From positions 3,980,501-4,044,500 of the forward strand of contig NC_008700.1 of NCBI RefSeq assembly GCF_000015245.1: a DNA stretch of 64,000 nt, given 5' to 3'. The DNA is from Shewanella amazonensis SB2B (GTDB taxonomy: Bacteria > Pseudomonadota > Gammaproteobacteria > Enterobacterales > Shewanellaceae). The notes beneath the pieces are model-generated. The model ran no database searches, was not told where the DNA came from, and saw nothing but the letters and a program-made list of their open reading frames with translations. A program made the position numbers and the translations under genes. This document shows, piece by piece, positions 45,127 through 52,641 of the stretch (position 1 is its first letter; every line of letters starts with the position of its first letter).

Positions 45127-45713
45127 CCCACCAGCGCCAGCTGGTCACGGGCATCCTTGATGCCACGCTCTGCCGCTTCCGGCCCCATGCTCAGGGCTTC
45201 GGCGTACACGGTATCCACATCAGTGATACCGATAAATCCGAGTACGGTTTTCAGATAAGGCACCACATGGTCACTGCCTGAGCCCTTGTGTACTCCGCCG
45301 CGGGTCGTGATCAGCATGGCCTGCTTGCCCTGGATAAGTCCCTGTGGACCTTCGGCTGTGTAGGTAAAGGTCACGCCGGCACGGGCCACCAGATCTATCC
45401 AGTTTTTCAGCTGAGTGGGGATACTGAAGTTGTACATGGGGGCCGCTACCACCAGTTGATCGTGCACTTTGAGCTCGGCAATCAAGGCATCGGACAGTGC
45501 CAATGCTTCTTGCTGACGGGGACTTAAACTCTCGCCACCACGCAGACCCGACGCAATTTCACCGTCAAGCACCGGCAATGGCTCGGCAGCCAAATCGCGC
45601 ACTGTCACTGTATCGCCACTCGCGCGGCGCGCAGCAACCCATTCATCAATCAAGCGGCCAGACTGGGAAAAATCACCAAGAATGCTGGACTTGAGCACTA
45701 ATACCTTTGACAT
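45123..45713 (-). CDS. azoR: FMN-dependent NADH:quinone oxidoreductase / azoreductase
   Basis: AzoR is a flavodoxin-fold enzyme that reduces quinones and azo dyes with NADH and protects against thiol stress. The 196-residue product starts MSKVLVLKSSILGDFSQSGRL (FMN phosphate loop). It contains VVAAPMYNFSIPTQLKNWIDL and LITTRGGVHKGSGSDH, typical of the family (E. coli AzoR 201 aa). It is a single gene on the minus strand. No regulator lies next to it. Confidence 0.92.
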   Translation of the reverse strand: MSKVLVLKSSILGDFSQSGRLIDEWVAARRASGDTVTVRDLAAEPLPVLDGEIASGLRGGESLSPRQQEALALSDALIAELKVHDQLVVAAPMYNFSIPTQLKNWIDLVARAGVTFTYTAEGPQGLIQGKQAMLITTRGGVHKGSGSDHVVPYLKTVLGFIGITDVDTVYAEALSMGPEAAERGIKDARDQLALVG

Positions 45714-45828
45714 AAGACCTCCAAGAAACTGTGAATATCCCCACTGGGGTAACTTGATGGTTGCAGTGTATTAGCCCACAAAATTGAAAAAAAGCAGATT
45801 AAATCAGATATTCCATTCTAAAAAATAG

Positions 45829-45853
45829 AAAAGCCAGTCAGAGACTGGCTTTT
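45829..45853 (-). terminator. rho-independent terminator of the protease/QT-repeat operon
   Basis: An 11-bp stem (AAAAGCCAGTC / GACTGGCTTTT, loop AGA) lies 17 bases past the stop of the Gln-Thr-repeat gene. On the minus strand it is followed by a T-rich run. Confidence 0.85.
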
Positions 45854-45870
45854 CCGCTTCCATCCGCACA

Positions 45871-46446
45871 TCAACTGCCGAAGTAGAAGTTGTACTCTTC
45901 CACCAGGGTTTTCACTTCCTGATTTTCTACCAGATCCGCCACAAACTTATCTGTGGTGGACAGCACCCAAGCCATGGTGTCCTTGTCCAGGCCACCCAAC
46001 TGGTTGGAGTACATGTTTTGCGCCTGGGTAAAGTTCTCGCGGTATTCGATGCGGCTGACCGATTTACCGTGCACGCGGAAATCATAGGTCAACACCAGAT
46101 CGTTATTGGTTACCACGGGCAAAATCCCCAGAGAACTGCCGGCGAGGATAGCCGATGTCAGTCCGGCTGCGGTGCCACCCGCCGTGGGCTGCAGTTTGTA
46201 ACTCACAACAAGGCGCAGCGGAGTTCCCAGGTTTTCTTTATCGATGTTGCCGAGCTGCTGACTGGATTTGAGCTTGTCAAACAGCTCAGTACTGTCAAAG
46301 GTGCTGACAAAGAGCACGGGGGGCAACACGATCGTCTGGGTCTGGGTCTGGGTCTGGGTCTGGGTCTGGGTCTGGGTCTGCTCCTGAGCCATCGCAGACG
46401 TCATCAGTCCGGTCAGTGCCAGGGCACCAAATATCATTCCTTTCAT
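45871..46446 (-). CDS. Exported protein with N-terminal Gln-Thr repeat
   Basis: I do not recognise a family. The 191-residue precursor has a signal peptide (about 1-20, ALTGLMTSAMA). A run of eight Gln-Thr dipeptides follows right after the predicted cleavage site. The remaining domain of about 150 residues is beta-rich (PVLFVSTFDSTELFDKL, LVVSYKLQPT, LVLTYDFRVHGKSVSRIEY). Its mature N-terminus is therefore a flexible, length-variable tail encoded by a hexanucleotide repeat. It lies 12 bases after a lipoprotein serine-protease gene and is probably co-transcribed; its role is unknown. Confidence 0.65.
   Translation of the reverse strand: MKGMIFGALALTGLMTSAMAQEQTQTQTQTQTQTQTQTIVLPPVLFVSTFDSTELFDKLKSSQQLGNIDKENLGTPLRLVVSYKLQPTAGGTAAGLTSAILAGSSLGILPVVTNNDLVLTYDFRVHGKSVSRIEYRENFTQAQNMYSNQLGGLDKDTMAWVLSTTDKFVADLVENQEVKTLVEEYNFYFGS
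46334..46381. repeat. hexanucleotide tandem repeat (GTCTGG)n
   Basis: Seven perfect copies of GTCTGG plus one variant lie in tandem inside the Gln-Thr-repeat gene. Because the unit is 6 bases, gain or loss of copies changes the protein by two residues without a frameshift. Confidence 0.9.
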
Positions 46447-46458
46447 GTCACTGACTCC

Positions 46459-47679
46459 TTATTGATAACAGGCCAACTGCACTACAGACGACAAAGCCGC
46501 ATCGTTGCTGATACGAATATCCCCTTTCAGATTCGGCTCTACCTGATGAAACGCCACCTGATGCTTGTCGAGGAATCGGGCAACGTGCCTGGCATCGAGG
46601 GCAAAGTTCACATTCTGTGGCAGGGCGCCGGATTCAATCAGCTTGGCTGCGTTGAGCGTGGCAACTGTCACTCCCAGCAGTTCACCACCATCTGATACCA
46701 CGGGCCCCCCGCTGGAGCCGGGCTGAATAGGTGCCGAGAACTGGAACTGGCCAACGGAACCTTTGAGGGCATTCATGGAGCTGACGTTACCTCGGGTCAG
46801 GTTTGGCGACGCCGCAAGCAGGCCCTGCAGGGGGTAACCCACGTTGGTCACGGCTTCACCGAGGAAGATTTCACTGCCCTTACGCAGCGGCAAGTAGCGC
46901 TCAGCTGGCGCACCTGTACTCACCACAGCCAGATCCAAAAGGGTGGAGCTGGCATCCACAGTGGCATCGTAAGACTGAGTTGGTGTCTGCACCTTGGTGA
47001 CCATGCATTCCCGCAGCACATGGGCAGCCGTCAGTAACTGTCCGGTTTCATTGATATAAAACCCGGTACCACTGCTCACTGGCTTCTCCATGTTGGCCAA
47101 TTGTAGCGGGTTGGTCGCCTTCATGGCCAGCTGCGCCGGATACCCGGCCGCTGTGGGTTTGAGGCTATTGAGCACGTCTACAATGACCAGTTGGGTTGCC
47201 CGCATCGCCGCGTTGTACATGCCAGAGTTGTCGCCCACATAGCCAATGTCGGCCTTAAAGGTTTTCTTACCTTCTTTCAACGGTTTATCACCACCATTCA
47301 GCACCTTGTAGCTCAAGGTCATCACGGCTTTGCCAGAGACGAACTCCCATTCGGGATCCAGATCTATCACCAGGCCAACGGCGTCATCGCTTGCACGGTC
47401 CAGCAGGACGGCATTGCTGAAGTAAGCATTGAAGGCATCACGCACACCGTCCGACAAGGCGGAGCCCGGCTCTACCCAGATATTCCACTTCTCCAGATAG
47501 AAACGACTGTCCATTTGAATTTTGGGCACGTAGTAAGCCACAGAGACATCTACCGGCAGGGTGATGGACTTGTTGACCGCCACACCTTTTGGCAATTTAT
47601 TGGCATTAAGTCGGGTGTTGGCACACCCAGAAAGGTTGGCACAAAGCGCAACCGCCAGTGCCAGACAAAGAAAGCGCAT
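46459..47679 (-). CDS. Trypsin-like serine protease lipoprotein
   Basis: The 406-residue precursor has a lipobox NLSGC (Cys19), an unassigned N-terminal domain (about 20-215) and a trypsin-like protease domain (about 215-385). The triad is recognisable: His in LLTAAHVLREC, Asp in STLLDLAVV and Ser in QPGSSGGPVV. No PDZ domain follows, unlike DegP/DegS. ATG 47679 is preceded by AAGGACATC, and a frame starting 12 codons earlier would spoil the signal. It is the first gene of a pair with the Gln-Thr-repeat protein, which is a possible substrate, inhibitor or partner. Confidence 0.82.
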   Translation of the reverse strand: MRFLCLALAVALCANLSGCANTRLNANKLPKGVAVNKSITLPVDVSVAYYVPKIQMDSRFYLEKWNIWVEPGSALSDGVRDAFNAYFSNAVLLDRASDDAVGLVIDLDPEWEFVSGKAVMTLSYKVLNGGDKPLKEGKKTFKADIGYVGDNSGMYNAAMRATQLVIVDVLNSLKPTAAGYPAQLAMKATNPLQLANMEKPVSSGTGFYINETGQLLTAAHVLRECMVTKVQTPTQSYDATVDASSTLLDLAVVSTGAPAERYLPLRKGSEIFLGEAVTNVGYPLQGLLAASPNLTRGNVSSMNALKGSVGQFQFSAPIQPGSSGGPVVSDGGELLGVTVATLNAAKLIESGALPQNVNFALDARHVARFLDKHQVAFHQVEPNLKGDIRISNDAALSSVVQLACYQ

Positions 47680-47823
47680 ACTGATGTCCTTACGATGCAG
47701 TTTCGGCCACTCCATACCGTACGAGCAACCAAATATTTAACATTTTTTTAACCGGACGATTCTAGGGAATCACCGGCGCAACATCAATAAGGTCCATCAG
47801 AAGTTGTAAAAAAATTCCCGGCC

Positions 47824-48267
47824 TTAGTGCGGCAGACTGACATAACGTCCTTCAAAGCTGGCACACAGCTCTCCTTCACACCAAAGTTCGACAACCAGGG
47901 TCACCTTGACTCTGCGCCCGGTGGCGAGGGGCATGATATCGTCACCCGACCAGCTGACCCTGGCGAGAGGCGCGCCCCTGACGGGCGCCAGATAGCGCAC
48001 GGCCGCATCGGCCAGCACTATGCTGCCCTCCACACCCGCTTCGCGCTGTTTAAGCCACAACATTCCCCAGCCCGTCAGGGTCATCAGGGTATAGATGCTG
48101 CCCGCGAACATGGTGTGGTGTAGATTGATGTTGGGCTCGAGAGGTGCACTGACTTCAAATTGGATGCCATCGTATCTGCGTGGACAGATTTGCATAAAGG
48201 CGCTCAGGGGGATGGTGCTGTGCCAGGTGTCCGCCAGCTCCTGCAGTAAGGTCTGTTCTGGTGTCAT
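47824..48267 (-). CDS. Thioesterase-domain (YiiD C-terminal type) hotdog protein
   Basis: The 147-residue protein has a hotdog fold of the family found at the C-terminus of YiiD/FabY. Its features are FEVSAPLEPNINLHHTMFAGSIYTLMTLTGWGMLWL, with Asn-His-His as the thioester region, and VVELWCEGELCASFEGRYV. The substrate is unknown. It follows dtd by 1 base on the minus strand and is probably co-transcribed with it. Confidence 0.82.
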   Translation of the reverse strand: MTPEQTLLQELADTWHSTIPLSAFMQICPRRYDGIQFEVSAPLEPNINLHHTMFAGSIYTLMTLTGWGMLWLKQREAGVEGSIVLADAAVRYLAPVRGAPLARVSWSGDDIMPLATGRRVKVTLVVELWCEGELCASFEGRYVSLPH

Positions 48268-48268
48268 G

Positions 48269-48706
48269 CTACACCTGCAAATGGAAGGTCACGGGCCCGT
48301 CGTTCAGCAGTTCCACCTTCATATCGGCGGCAAAACGTCCGGTTTGGGTGGGCACACCCTGCGCGCGGCAATGGGCCACAAACTCGTCGTACAGACGCTC
48401 GGCTTGCTCTGGAGTGCCGGCACCCGAGAAACTGGGGCGCAGCCCACGGCCCGTATCGGCCGCCAGGGTGAACTGGGAAACCACCAGCAAGCTGCCCCCT
48501 ACCTGGGAGACATTGAGATTCATCTTGCCATTTTCGTCGGAAAATACGCGATAGTTCATGACCTTGTGCGCCAATTTCTCCAGCTTGGTGCGGTCGTCAT
48601 GCTGCTCAACCCCCAGCAACACCAGCAGCCCCTGATCGATGGCGCCGGTGATTTCACCGTCCACGGTGACGCTGGCACGGCTGACCCTTTGTATCAATGC
48701 AATCAC
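48269..48706 (-). CDS. dtd: D-aminoacyl-tRNA deacylase
   Basis: Dtd hydrolyses D-aminoacyl-tRNAs and glycyl-tRNA(Ala), keeping translation chirally clean. The 145-residue product equals the E. coli length. It has LLVVSQFTLAADTGRGLRPSF (SQxTL motif) and the C-terminal NDGPVTFHLQV with the cross-subunit Gly-cis-Pro. It is the middle gene of pip-dtd-thioesterase, order typical of Shewanella-like genomes. Confidence 0.95.
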   Translation of the reverse strand: MIALIQRVSRASVTVDGEITGAIDQGLLVLLGVEQHDDRTKLEKLAHKVMNYRVFSDENGKMNLNVSQVGGSLLVVSQFTLAADTGRGLRPSFSGAGTPEQAERLYDEFVAHCRAQGVPTQTGRFAADMKVELLNDGPVTFHLQV

Positions 48707-48777
48707 AGATTATTCCTTGCCTGATGGAAGACCCGGCGATTGTGCCATAGCCTCCACCTGAATCCCATCCGCAGGCT

Positions 48778-49743
48778 TCAGCAGTGTTGATGCCACACCG
48801 ACAGCATCCAGTTTGCTGCTGCGCACACCGCCTTGTGCATGCGACCATCGGCGAGGGAGTGATAACCACCGACCACGGTAACCAGCTCAAAGTCCCGCCC
48901 CAGTCGTGCTTCAAGGGGCCCGTAGTGCCTTGCTATCTCGGCAGGGCACACCCAATCACATTCCCCCTGAAGGATGCGGGTATGGGCACGGATGTCGGGT
49001 AATGCCGCCACAAAAGCGGTTTCTGCGTCGAAATAGCCACTTCTGGCATAGTGTAATTCGATAAGTGCCAGCACCCGGGAGCGCCAATCGATGGGACCGA
49101 GCAAGTGATTGCCGGGATAGGCCAGTGCCAGCTCCCAATCCAGCCAGCGCCTGAACGCACGCTCGGACACGGCCTGATTGGCATGCACAAACCCCTTGCT
49201 GAAATACTCAAACAGTAATGACAACCAGCCCTTTACCGGGATCCCGGCACTGAAGCTGTTGTATTCATCAGGAAAAAGTCGGGCTGCTCCCGCCGGGCCG
49301 TATAGCCAGGCCATCCCCTCACTGGAAGGGATAAACAGCCCCCAGTAACTCTGGGCGATAACGCGGTCGGGATGGCGCCCACTGTAGATAAGTCCGAGAG
49401 TGGCACCGAAAGAGCCACCTGCGAGACACCAATTTTCGATACCCAGAGTTTCCCGCACCACTTCCATATCGGCCAGCAGCTGTGTCAGGCCATTGTGCTC
49501 CAACCCACCACGGGGACGAGATAAACCGGCACCGCGTTGATCAAGCAGCAAGATACGCCAGTGGCGACCATCAAACAGCAGGGCATCATCACTGCTGCAA
49601 CCGGCACCGGGCCCTCCGTGGAGATACAAAAGTGGAACGCCATTGGGATTGCCATACTCCGCCAAATGCAGACTATGACCATCACCAACGGCAATCCACT
49701 TGCTGCTGATGAGCGGCGGCGGTGCCTGTTCAACCCGGGTCAT
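48778..49743 (-). CDS. pip: Proline iminopeptidase (S33 alpha/beta hydrolase)
   Basis: The 321-residue enzyme removes N-terminal proline. It has the oxyanion region HGGPGAGCSSDD, DQRGAGLSRP, the nucleophile elbow AGGSFGATLG and the C-terminal His in VVGGYHSLADG, which together define the S33 iminopeptidases. I start it at ATG 49743 (MTRVEQAPPPLIS), overlapping yihY by 14 bases; a frame 49 codons longer runs inside yihY. It is shorter at the N-terminus than some S33 peptidases but complete. Confidence 0.9.
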   Translation of the reverse strand: MTRVEQAPPPLISSKWIAVGDGHSLHLAEYGNPNGVPLLYLHGGPGAGCSSDDALLFDGRHWRILLLDQRGAGLSRPRGGLEHNGLTQLLADMEVVRETLGIENWCLAGGSFGATLGLIYSGRHPDRVIAQSYWGLFIPSSEGMAWLYGPAGAARLFPDEYNSFSAGIPVKGWLSLLFEYFSKGFVHANQAVSERAFRRWLDWELALAYPGNHLLGPIDWRSRVLALIELHYARSGYFDAETAFVAALPDIRAHTRILQGECDWVCPAEIARHYGPLEARLGRDFELVTVVGGYHSLADGRMHKAVCAAANWMLSVWHQHC

Positions 49744-50725
49744 TGTCGGTTTTGGGTTTGGTGGAGGATGAAGAGGAAGGATTTTCCTTTGGCGATGACA
49801 AGGCTTCACCCGAAGGGGCATCCTGGCAGCCCTGGGCGTCTTCGTCGCCGCCGTCATCATAGTCCAGATATTCAGGCAGCGCTGCGGCAATCACACCGCC
49901 AAAGAGCACTATGGTCCAGGAGAGATACACCCAGACAAAGAGGATGGGAATGGTCGCCAGGGTGCCGTAAATGGCCTCATAACTCGGAAAGGTGGTGACA
50001 TAAAGGGCAAAACCACGCTTACCGGCCTCAAACAACAAGGCTGCCACCAGGGCACCGAGCAGCGCATGGAGAAATTTCACCTTTTGATTGGGCACCGCCA
50101 TATACAGCAGCAAAAATGCTGCAACAGAAAACATCAGCGGCAGCTTCTCTATCAGCATGGGCACCACCCCATACACATCAGCCTCACTGAGTACTTTCAG
50201 GGATACCAGATAAGACGTCACGGCAATACTGGCCCCCATCAGCACAGGGCCCAGGGTCAACACCATCCAGTACATGGAAAAGGCCACCATAAAACGGCGC
50301 TTTTCTTTGGTGCGCCAAATGGCATTGAGTGACTTATCGATGGCCGAAATCAACATGATGGCCACTACCACCAGAAAACCAATCCCCACGGCCGTGCCTT
50401 TGGAGGCGTTTTTCACAAATTCGTTGATATAGGTTTGTACCGTGTCACCGGCGGCGGGGATCATGTTTTCATACACGAAGGTTTCTATGGTGCCGCGAAT
50501 ACCCTGAAACACCGGGAATGCCGATAATACCGACATGGTCACGGCCACCATGGGCACCAGCGACAAGAGGGTGACATAGGTAAGGTGCCCTGCGCGCACA
50601 TTAATTTGGTCTTCTTTCAGGCGAGAGACAAGATGGAGCACAAATCGCCAAACCCCCAGAAAAAAGCTCTGTATCAGGCTCACATCTATCTTATTTTTCA
50701 CTGGTTTTCTCTTGCCGCTTATCAC
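49730..50725 (-). CDS. yihY: YihY/virulence factor BrkB family inner-membrane protein
   Basis: The 331-residue protein has about six membrane helices and the family signature INVRAGHLTYVTLLSLVPMVAV near its start. It then has SLNAIWRTKEKRRFM and FVWVYLSWTIVLFGGVIAAALPEY. It was once called RNase BN in error; the function is unknown. The C-terminal tail is acidic (DYDDGGDEDAQG) and Ser/Pro-rich. It heads the yihY-pip-dtd-thioesterase run on the minus strand. Confidence 0.92.
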   Translation of the reverse strand: MISGKRKPVKNKIDVSLIQSFFLGVWRFVLHLVSRLKEDQINVRAGHLTYVTLLSLVPMVAVTMSVLSAFPVFQGIRGTIETFVYENMIPAAGDTVQTYINEFVKNASKGTAVGIGFLVVVAIMLISAIDKSLNAIWRTKEKRRFMVAFSMYWMVLTLGPVLMGASIAVTSYLVSLKVLSEADVYGVVPMLIEKLPLMFSVAAFLLLYMAVPNQKVKFLHALLGALVAALLFEAGKRGFALYVTTFPSYEAIYGTLATIPILFVWVYLSWTIVLFGGVIAAALPEYLDYDDGGDEDAQGCQDAPSGEALSSPKENPSSSSSTKPKTDNDPG

Positions 50726-50741
50726 AGGTACGGTTTATGTT

Positions 50742-50762
50742 CGTACAATAAAACGTACAATA
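50742..50762 (+). repeat. direct repeat CGTACAATA upstream of a small membrane-protein gene
   Basis: CGTACAATA occurs twice (50742-50750 and 50754-50762), 12 bases apart, in the region between yihY and the gene at 50794. Each copy contains TACAAT, a -10-like box; a repeat of one helical turn plus suggests either a tandem regulator site or a doubled promoter. Confidence 0.35.
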
Positions 50763-50793
50763 CCTGCTTTACAAGTGTTAAAGGAGCGATTCA

Positions 50794-51015
50794 ATGTCAC
50801 AACAAGGATCGGCGGGCAACGTCCTCGCCGCAGGGGTTAACCTCTTTTTTCCCGGCCTTGGCCAATTGCTTCAGGGGCGTATTATGGCGGCCCTGCTGTT
50901 CTTTGTTATCACCGTTGGCGGCTATGCGCTCTGGTGGTTGATAGTGCCGGCCATCATAGGGGGTATTGCCCATCTGTGGTCCATCATTGATGCCGCCCGC
51001 TTTAAAGCAGACTGA
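50794..51015 (+). CDS. Small two-helix membrane protein
   Basis: The 73-residue hydrophobic protein has two predicted helices (LFFPGLGQLLQGRIMAALLFF and ALWWLIVPAIIGGIAHLW). The first has the LFFPGLGQLLQGR pattern seen in TM2-like domains. The function is unknown. A strong ribosome site (AAAGGAGCGATTC) precedes the ATG. It lies 17 bases upstream of a DUF2959 lipoprotein gene and is probably co-transcribed. Confidence 0.75.
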   Translation: MSQQGSAGNVLAAGVNLFFPGLGQLLQGRIMAALLFFVITVGGYALWWLIVPAIIGGIAHLWSIIDAARFKAD

Positions 51016-51032
51016 TGACAGGAAGCCAAACC

Positions 51033-51686
51033 ATGAAACAACTTCTCTCGCTGGCGCTGCTTGGCAGTGCTTTATTACTCGGTGGTTGCCAGAGTGCTTA
51101 CTATGGCGCCATGGAAAAGGTGGGCTATCACAAGCGCGACATCATGGTTGACCGGGTGAAAGACGCCAAAGAGTCCCAGGAAGAAGCACAGCAGCAGTTC
51201 AGTTCGGCACTGGAAGAAATGCAGGCCTTGCTGAACCACGATGGCGGCGATCTGGAAAAGGCGTACAACAAGGCCAAAGACGAGTACGACTCAGCCCAAA
51301 GCGCGGCCGACGACGTATCAAACCGCATCGACAAAGTCGAAGACGTAGCCGAGGCACTGTTTGATGAGTGGCAGGCGGAAATAGCCGAAATCAGCAAGGC
51401 CAGCCTGCGATCAAAAAGCCAGAGCAAGCTGAAGGAAACCCGCCGCAATTACGAATCGCTGATGCGCAGCATGCGCCGTGCAGAAAGCAAGATGCCGCCC
51501 ATACTGACATCAATGAAAGACAACATGCTGTACCTCAAGCACAACCTCAATGCCCAAACCATTGGCGCCATCAAGGGGGAATTTACCAGCTTGAAGACAG
51601 ACATAACCGGGCTCATCAAGGAGATGAATCGCTCCATTGCCGAGTCCAATAAGTTTATCGCCGCCATGGAAGCCGCAGGCCAGTAA
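51033..51686 (+). CDS. DUF2959 lipoprotein
   Basis: The 217-residue precursor has a lipobox LLLGGC (Cys19) and then a coiled-coil, Lys/Glu-rich helix bundle. The sequence after the Cys (QSAYYGAMEKVGYHKRDIMV) is the start of the DUF2959 family, which has no known function and is common in Shewanella and Vibrio. It starts at ATG 51033 with AGGA 11 bases upstream. A longer frame from 51015 adds six non-signal residues. Confidence 0.85.
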   Translation: MKQLLSLALLGSALLLGGCQSAYYGAMEKVGYHKRDIMVDRVKDAKESQEEAQQQFSSALEEMQALLNHDGGDLEKAYNKAKDEYDSAQSAADDVSNRIDKVEDVAEALFDEWQAEIAEISKASLRSKSQSKLKETRRNYESLMRSMRRAESKMPPILTSMKDNMLYLKHNLNAQTIGAIKGEFTSLKTDITGLIKEMNRSIAESNKFIAAMEAAGQ

Positions 51687-51708
51687 CTTTATCGCCTCCA
51701 TGTAAGCT

Positions 51709-51734
51709 AAAAGCCCCCAAATGGGGGCTTTTTT
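51709..51734. terminator. bidirectional rho-independent terminator
   Basis: A 9-bp stem (AAAAGCCCCC / GGGGGCTTTT, loop AAAT) with a T-run separates the DUF2959 gene from the convergent solute-binding-protein gene. Confidence 0.85.
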
Positions 51735-51747
51735 GTGGCTGTGCGGT

Positions 51748-52641
51748 TCACTGCTCGAGATGCGCTATCACTTCATCCTGCTGCTTTAACACCTCGGCCG
51801 GCATCGCCGATTCGGGCAAGAGAGGATTATCGAGCGTCATCAGTTTGCGCCGATGCAGCTGCGCCTGCTTCAGCGCCGCCTTGTGGGGTGCAAAGCCATA
51901 AAAGAGCTGATCAAAACTGCCATCTGCCATGGCGGCTTTCAAGCCGTACTCCAGCCTTTCCGCCAATAAGGTATCCTGTTTGGCAACGAAGAAATACATC
52001 ACTGCCGGGTAACGGATCAGCAGGTGGCTTTCTCCCGCCAACTCACTGATATTGCGACTTTCAGTCTCTGAATACAGCTCGGTGACCGCCCTGGGGAAAA
52101 GGTAACCGGGGTGGCGGCGGGTAAACTCGTACATGTCGCCTTCAGATACGTCCGTCGAGACTTCCAGCCGGTTGAGTCTGAGGATTTGTGTATCTGGCCA
52201 ATCGCGCCCCTGAAGAAAGGTGAAGGGCGCAAAATCGCCCAGGCTCTGCACACCGGCAAGTGTTGCCAGATCATGCTCGTTGGCAGCCAGCAACCTGAGC
52301 CCATAAACCCCCTTCATAAGGGGGACACGTACCGGCAGGGCATCGAGTTCGCGGCGATAATTGGTCATGGTCCAGAACACATTGATAACACCATTATTCA
52401 GTTCCCTGAAATGGCGCCGCTGAGAGATATCTATGTCGAGTGGAGCCAGCTGATATGGGCCATATTTCGCTTTGGATTTCTCCAGCGCCAGTTGCAATAG
52501 CTGACCAAAATAAGCGTTGTTCGGATTGCGCTTCATCACGCTGGCATCCACATAGCGTACCGTCAGTGGCTCTGTGGCTGTACTGGGCAAACTCAGCGAC
52601 AACAACAATGCAGCAAGGAATTGCCTTTGCAGCTTCATCAT
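51748..52641 (-). CDS. Periplasmic solute-binding-like protein
   Basis: The 297-residue precursor has a signal peptide (about 1-23, LLLSLSLPSTATE). It then has a bilobed SBP family-3-like fold (VRYVDASVMKRNPNNAYFGQLLQLAL, PVRVPLMKGVYGLRLLAANEHDLATL). No ABC permease or ATPase genes are nearby. Its start overlaps the stop of a CHASE-GGDEF cyclase gene by 4 bases, so it is translationally coupled. A role as a periplasmic sensory partner is an inference; it could equally bind an unrelated solute. Confidence 0.8.
   Translation of the reverse strand: MMKLQRQFLAALLLSLSLPSTATEPLTVRYVDASVMKRNPNNAYFGQLLQLALEKSKAKYGPYQLAPLDIDISQRRHFRELNNGVINVFWTMTNYRRELDALPVRVPLMKGVYGLRLLAANEHDLATLAGVQSLGDFAPFTFLQGRDWPDTQILRLNRLEVSTDVSEGDMYEFTRRHPGYLFPRAVTELYSETESRNISELAGESHLLIRYPAVMYFFVAKQDTLLAERLEYGLKAAMADGSFDQLFYGFAPHKAALKQAQLHRRKLMTLDNPLLPESAMPAEVLKQQDEVIAHLEQ

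Noticed and set aside
46334..46381. Hexanucleotide tandem repeat considered as a CRISPR-like array
   Set aside because: Six-base units without spacers, coding for Gln-Thr in frame.
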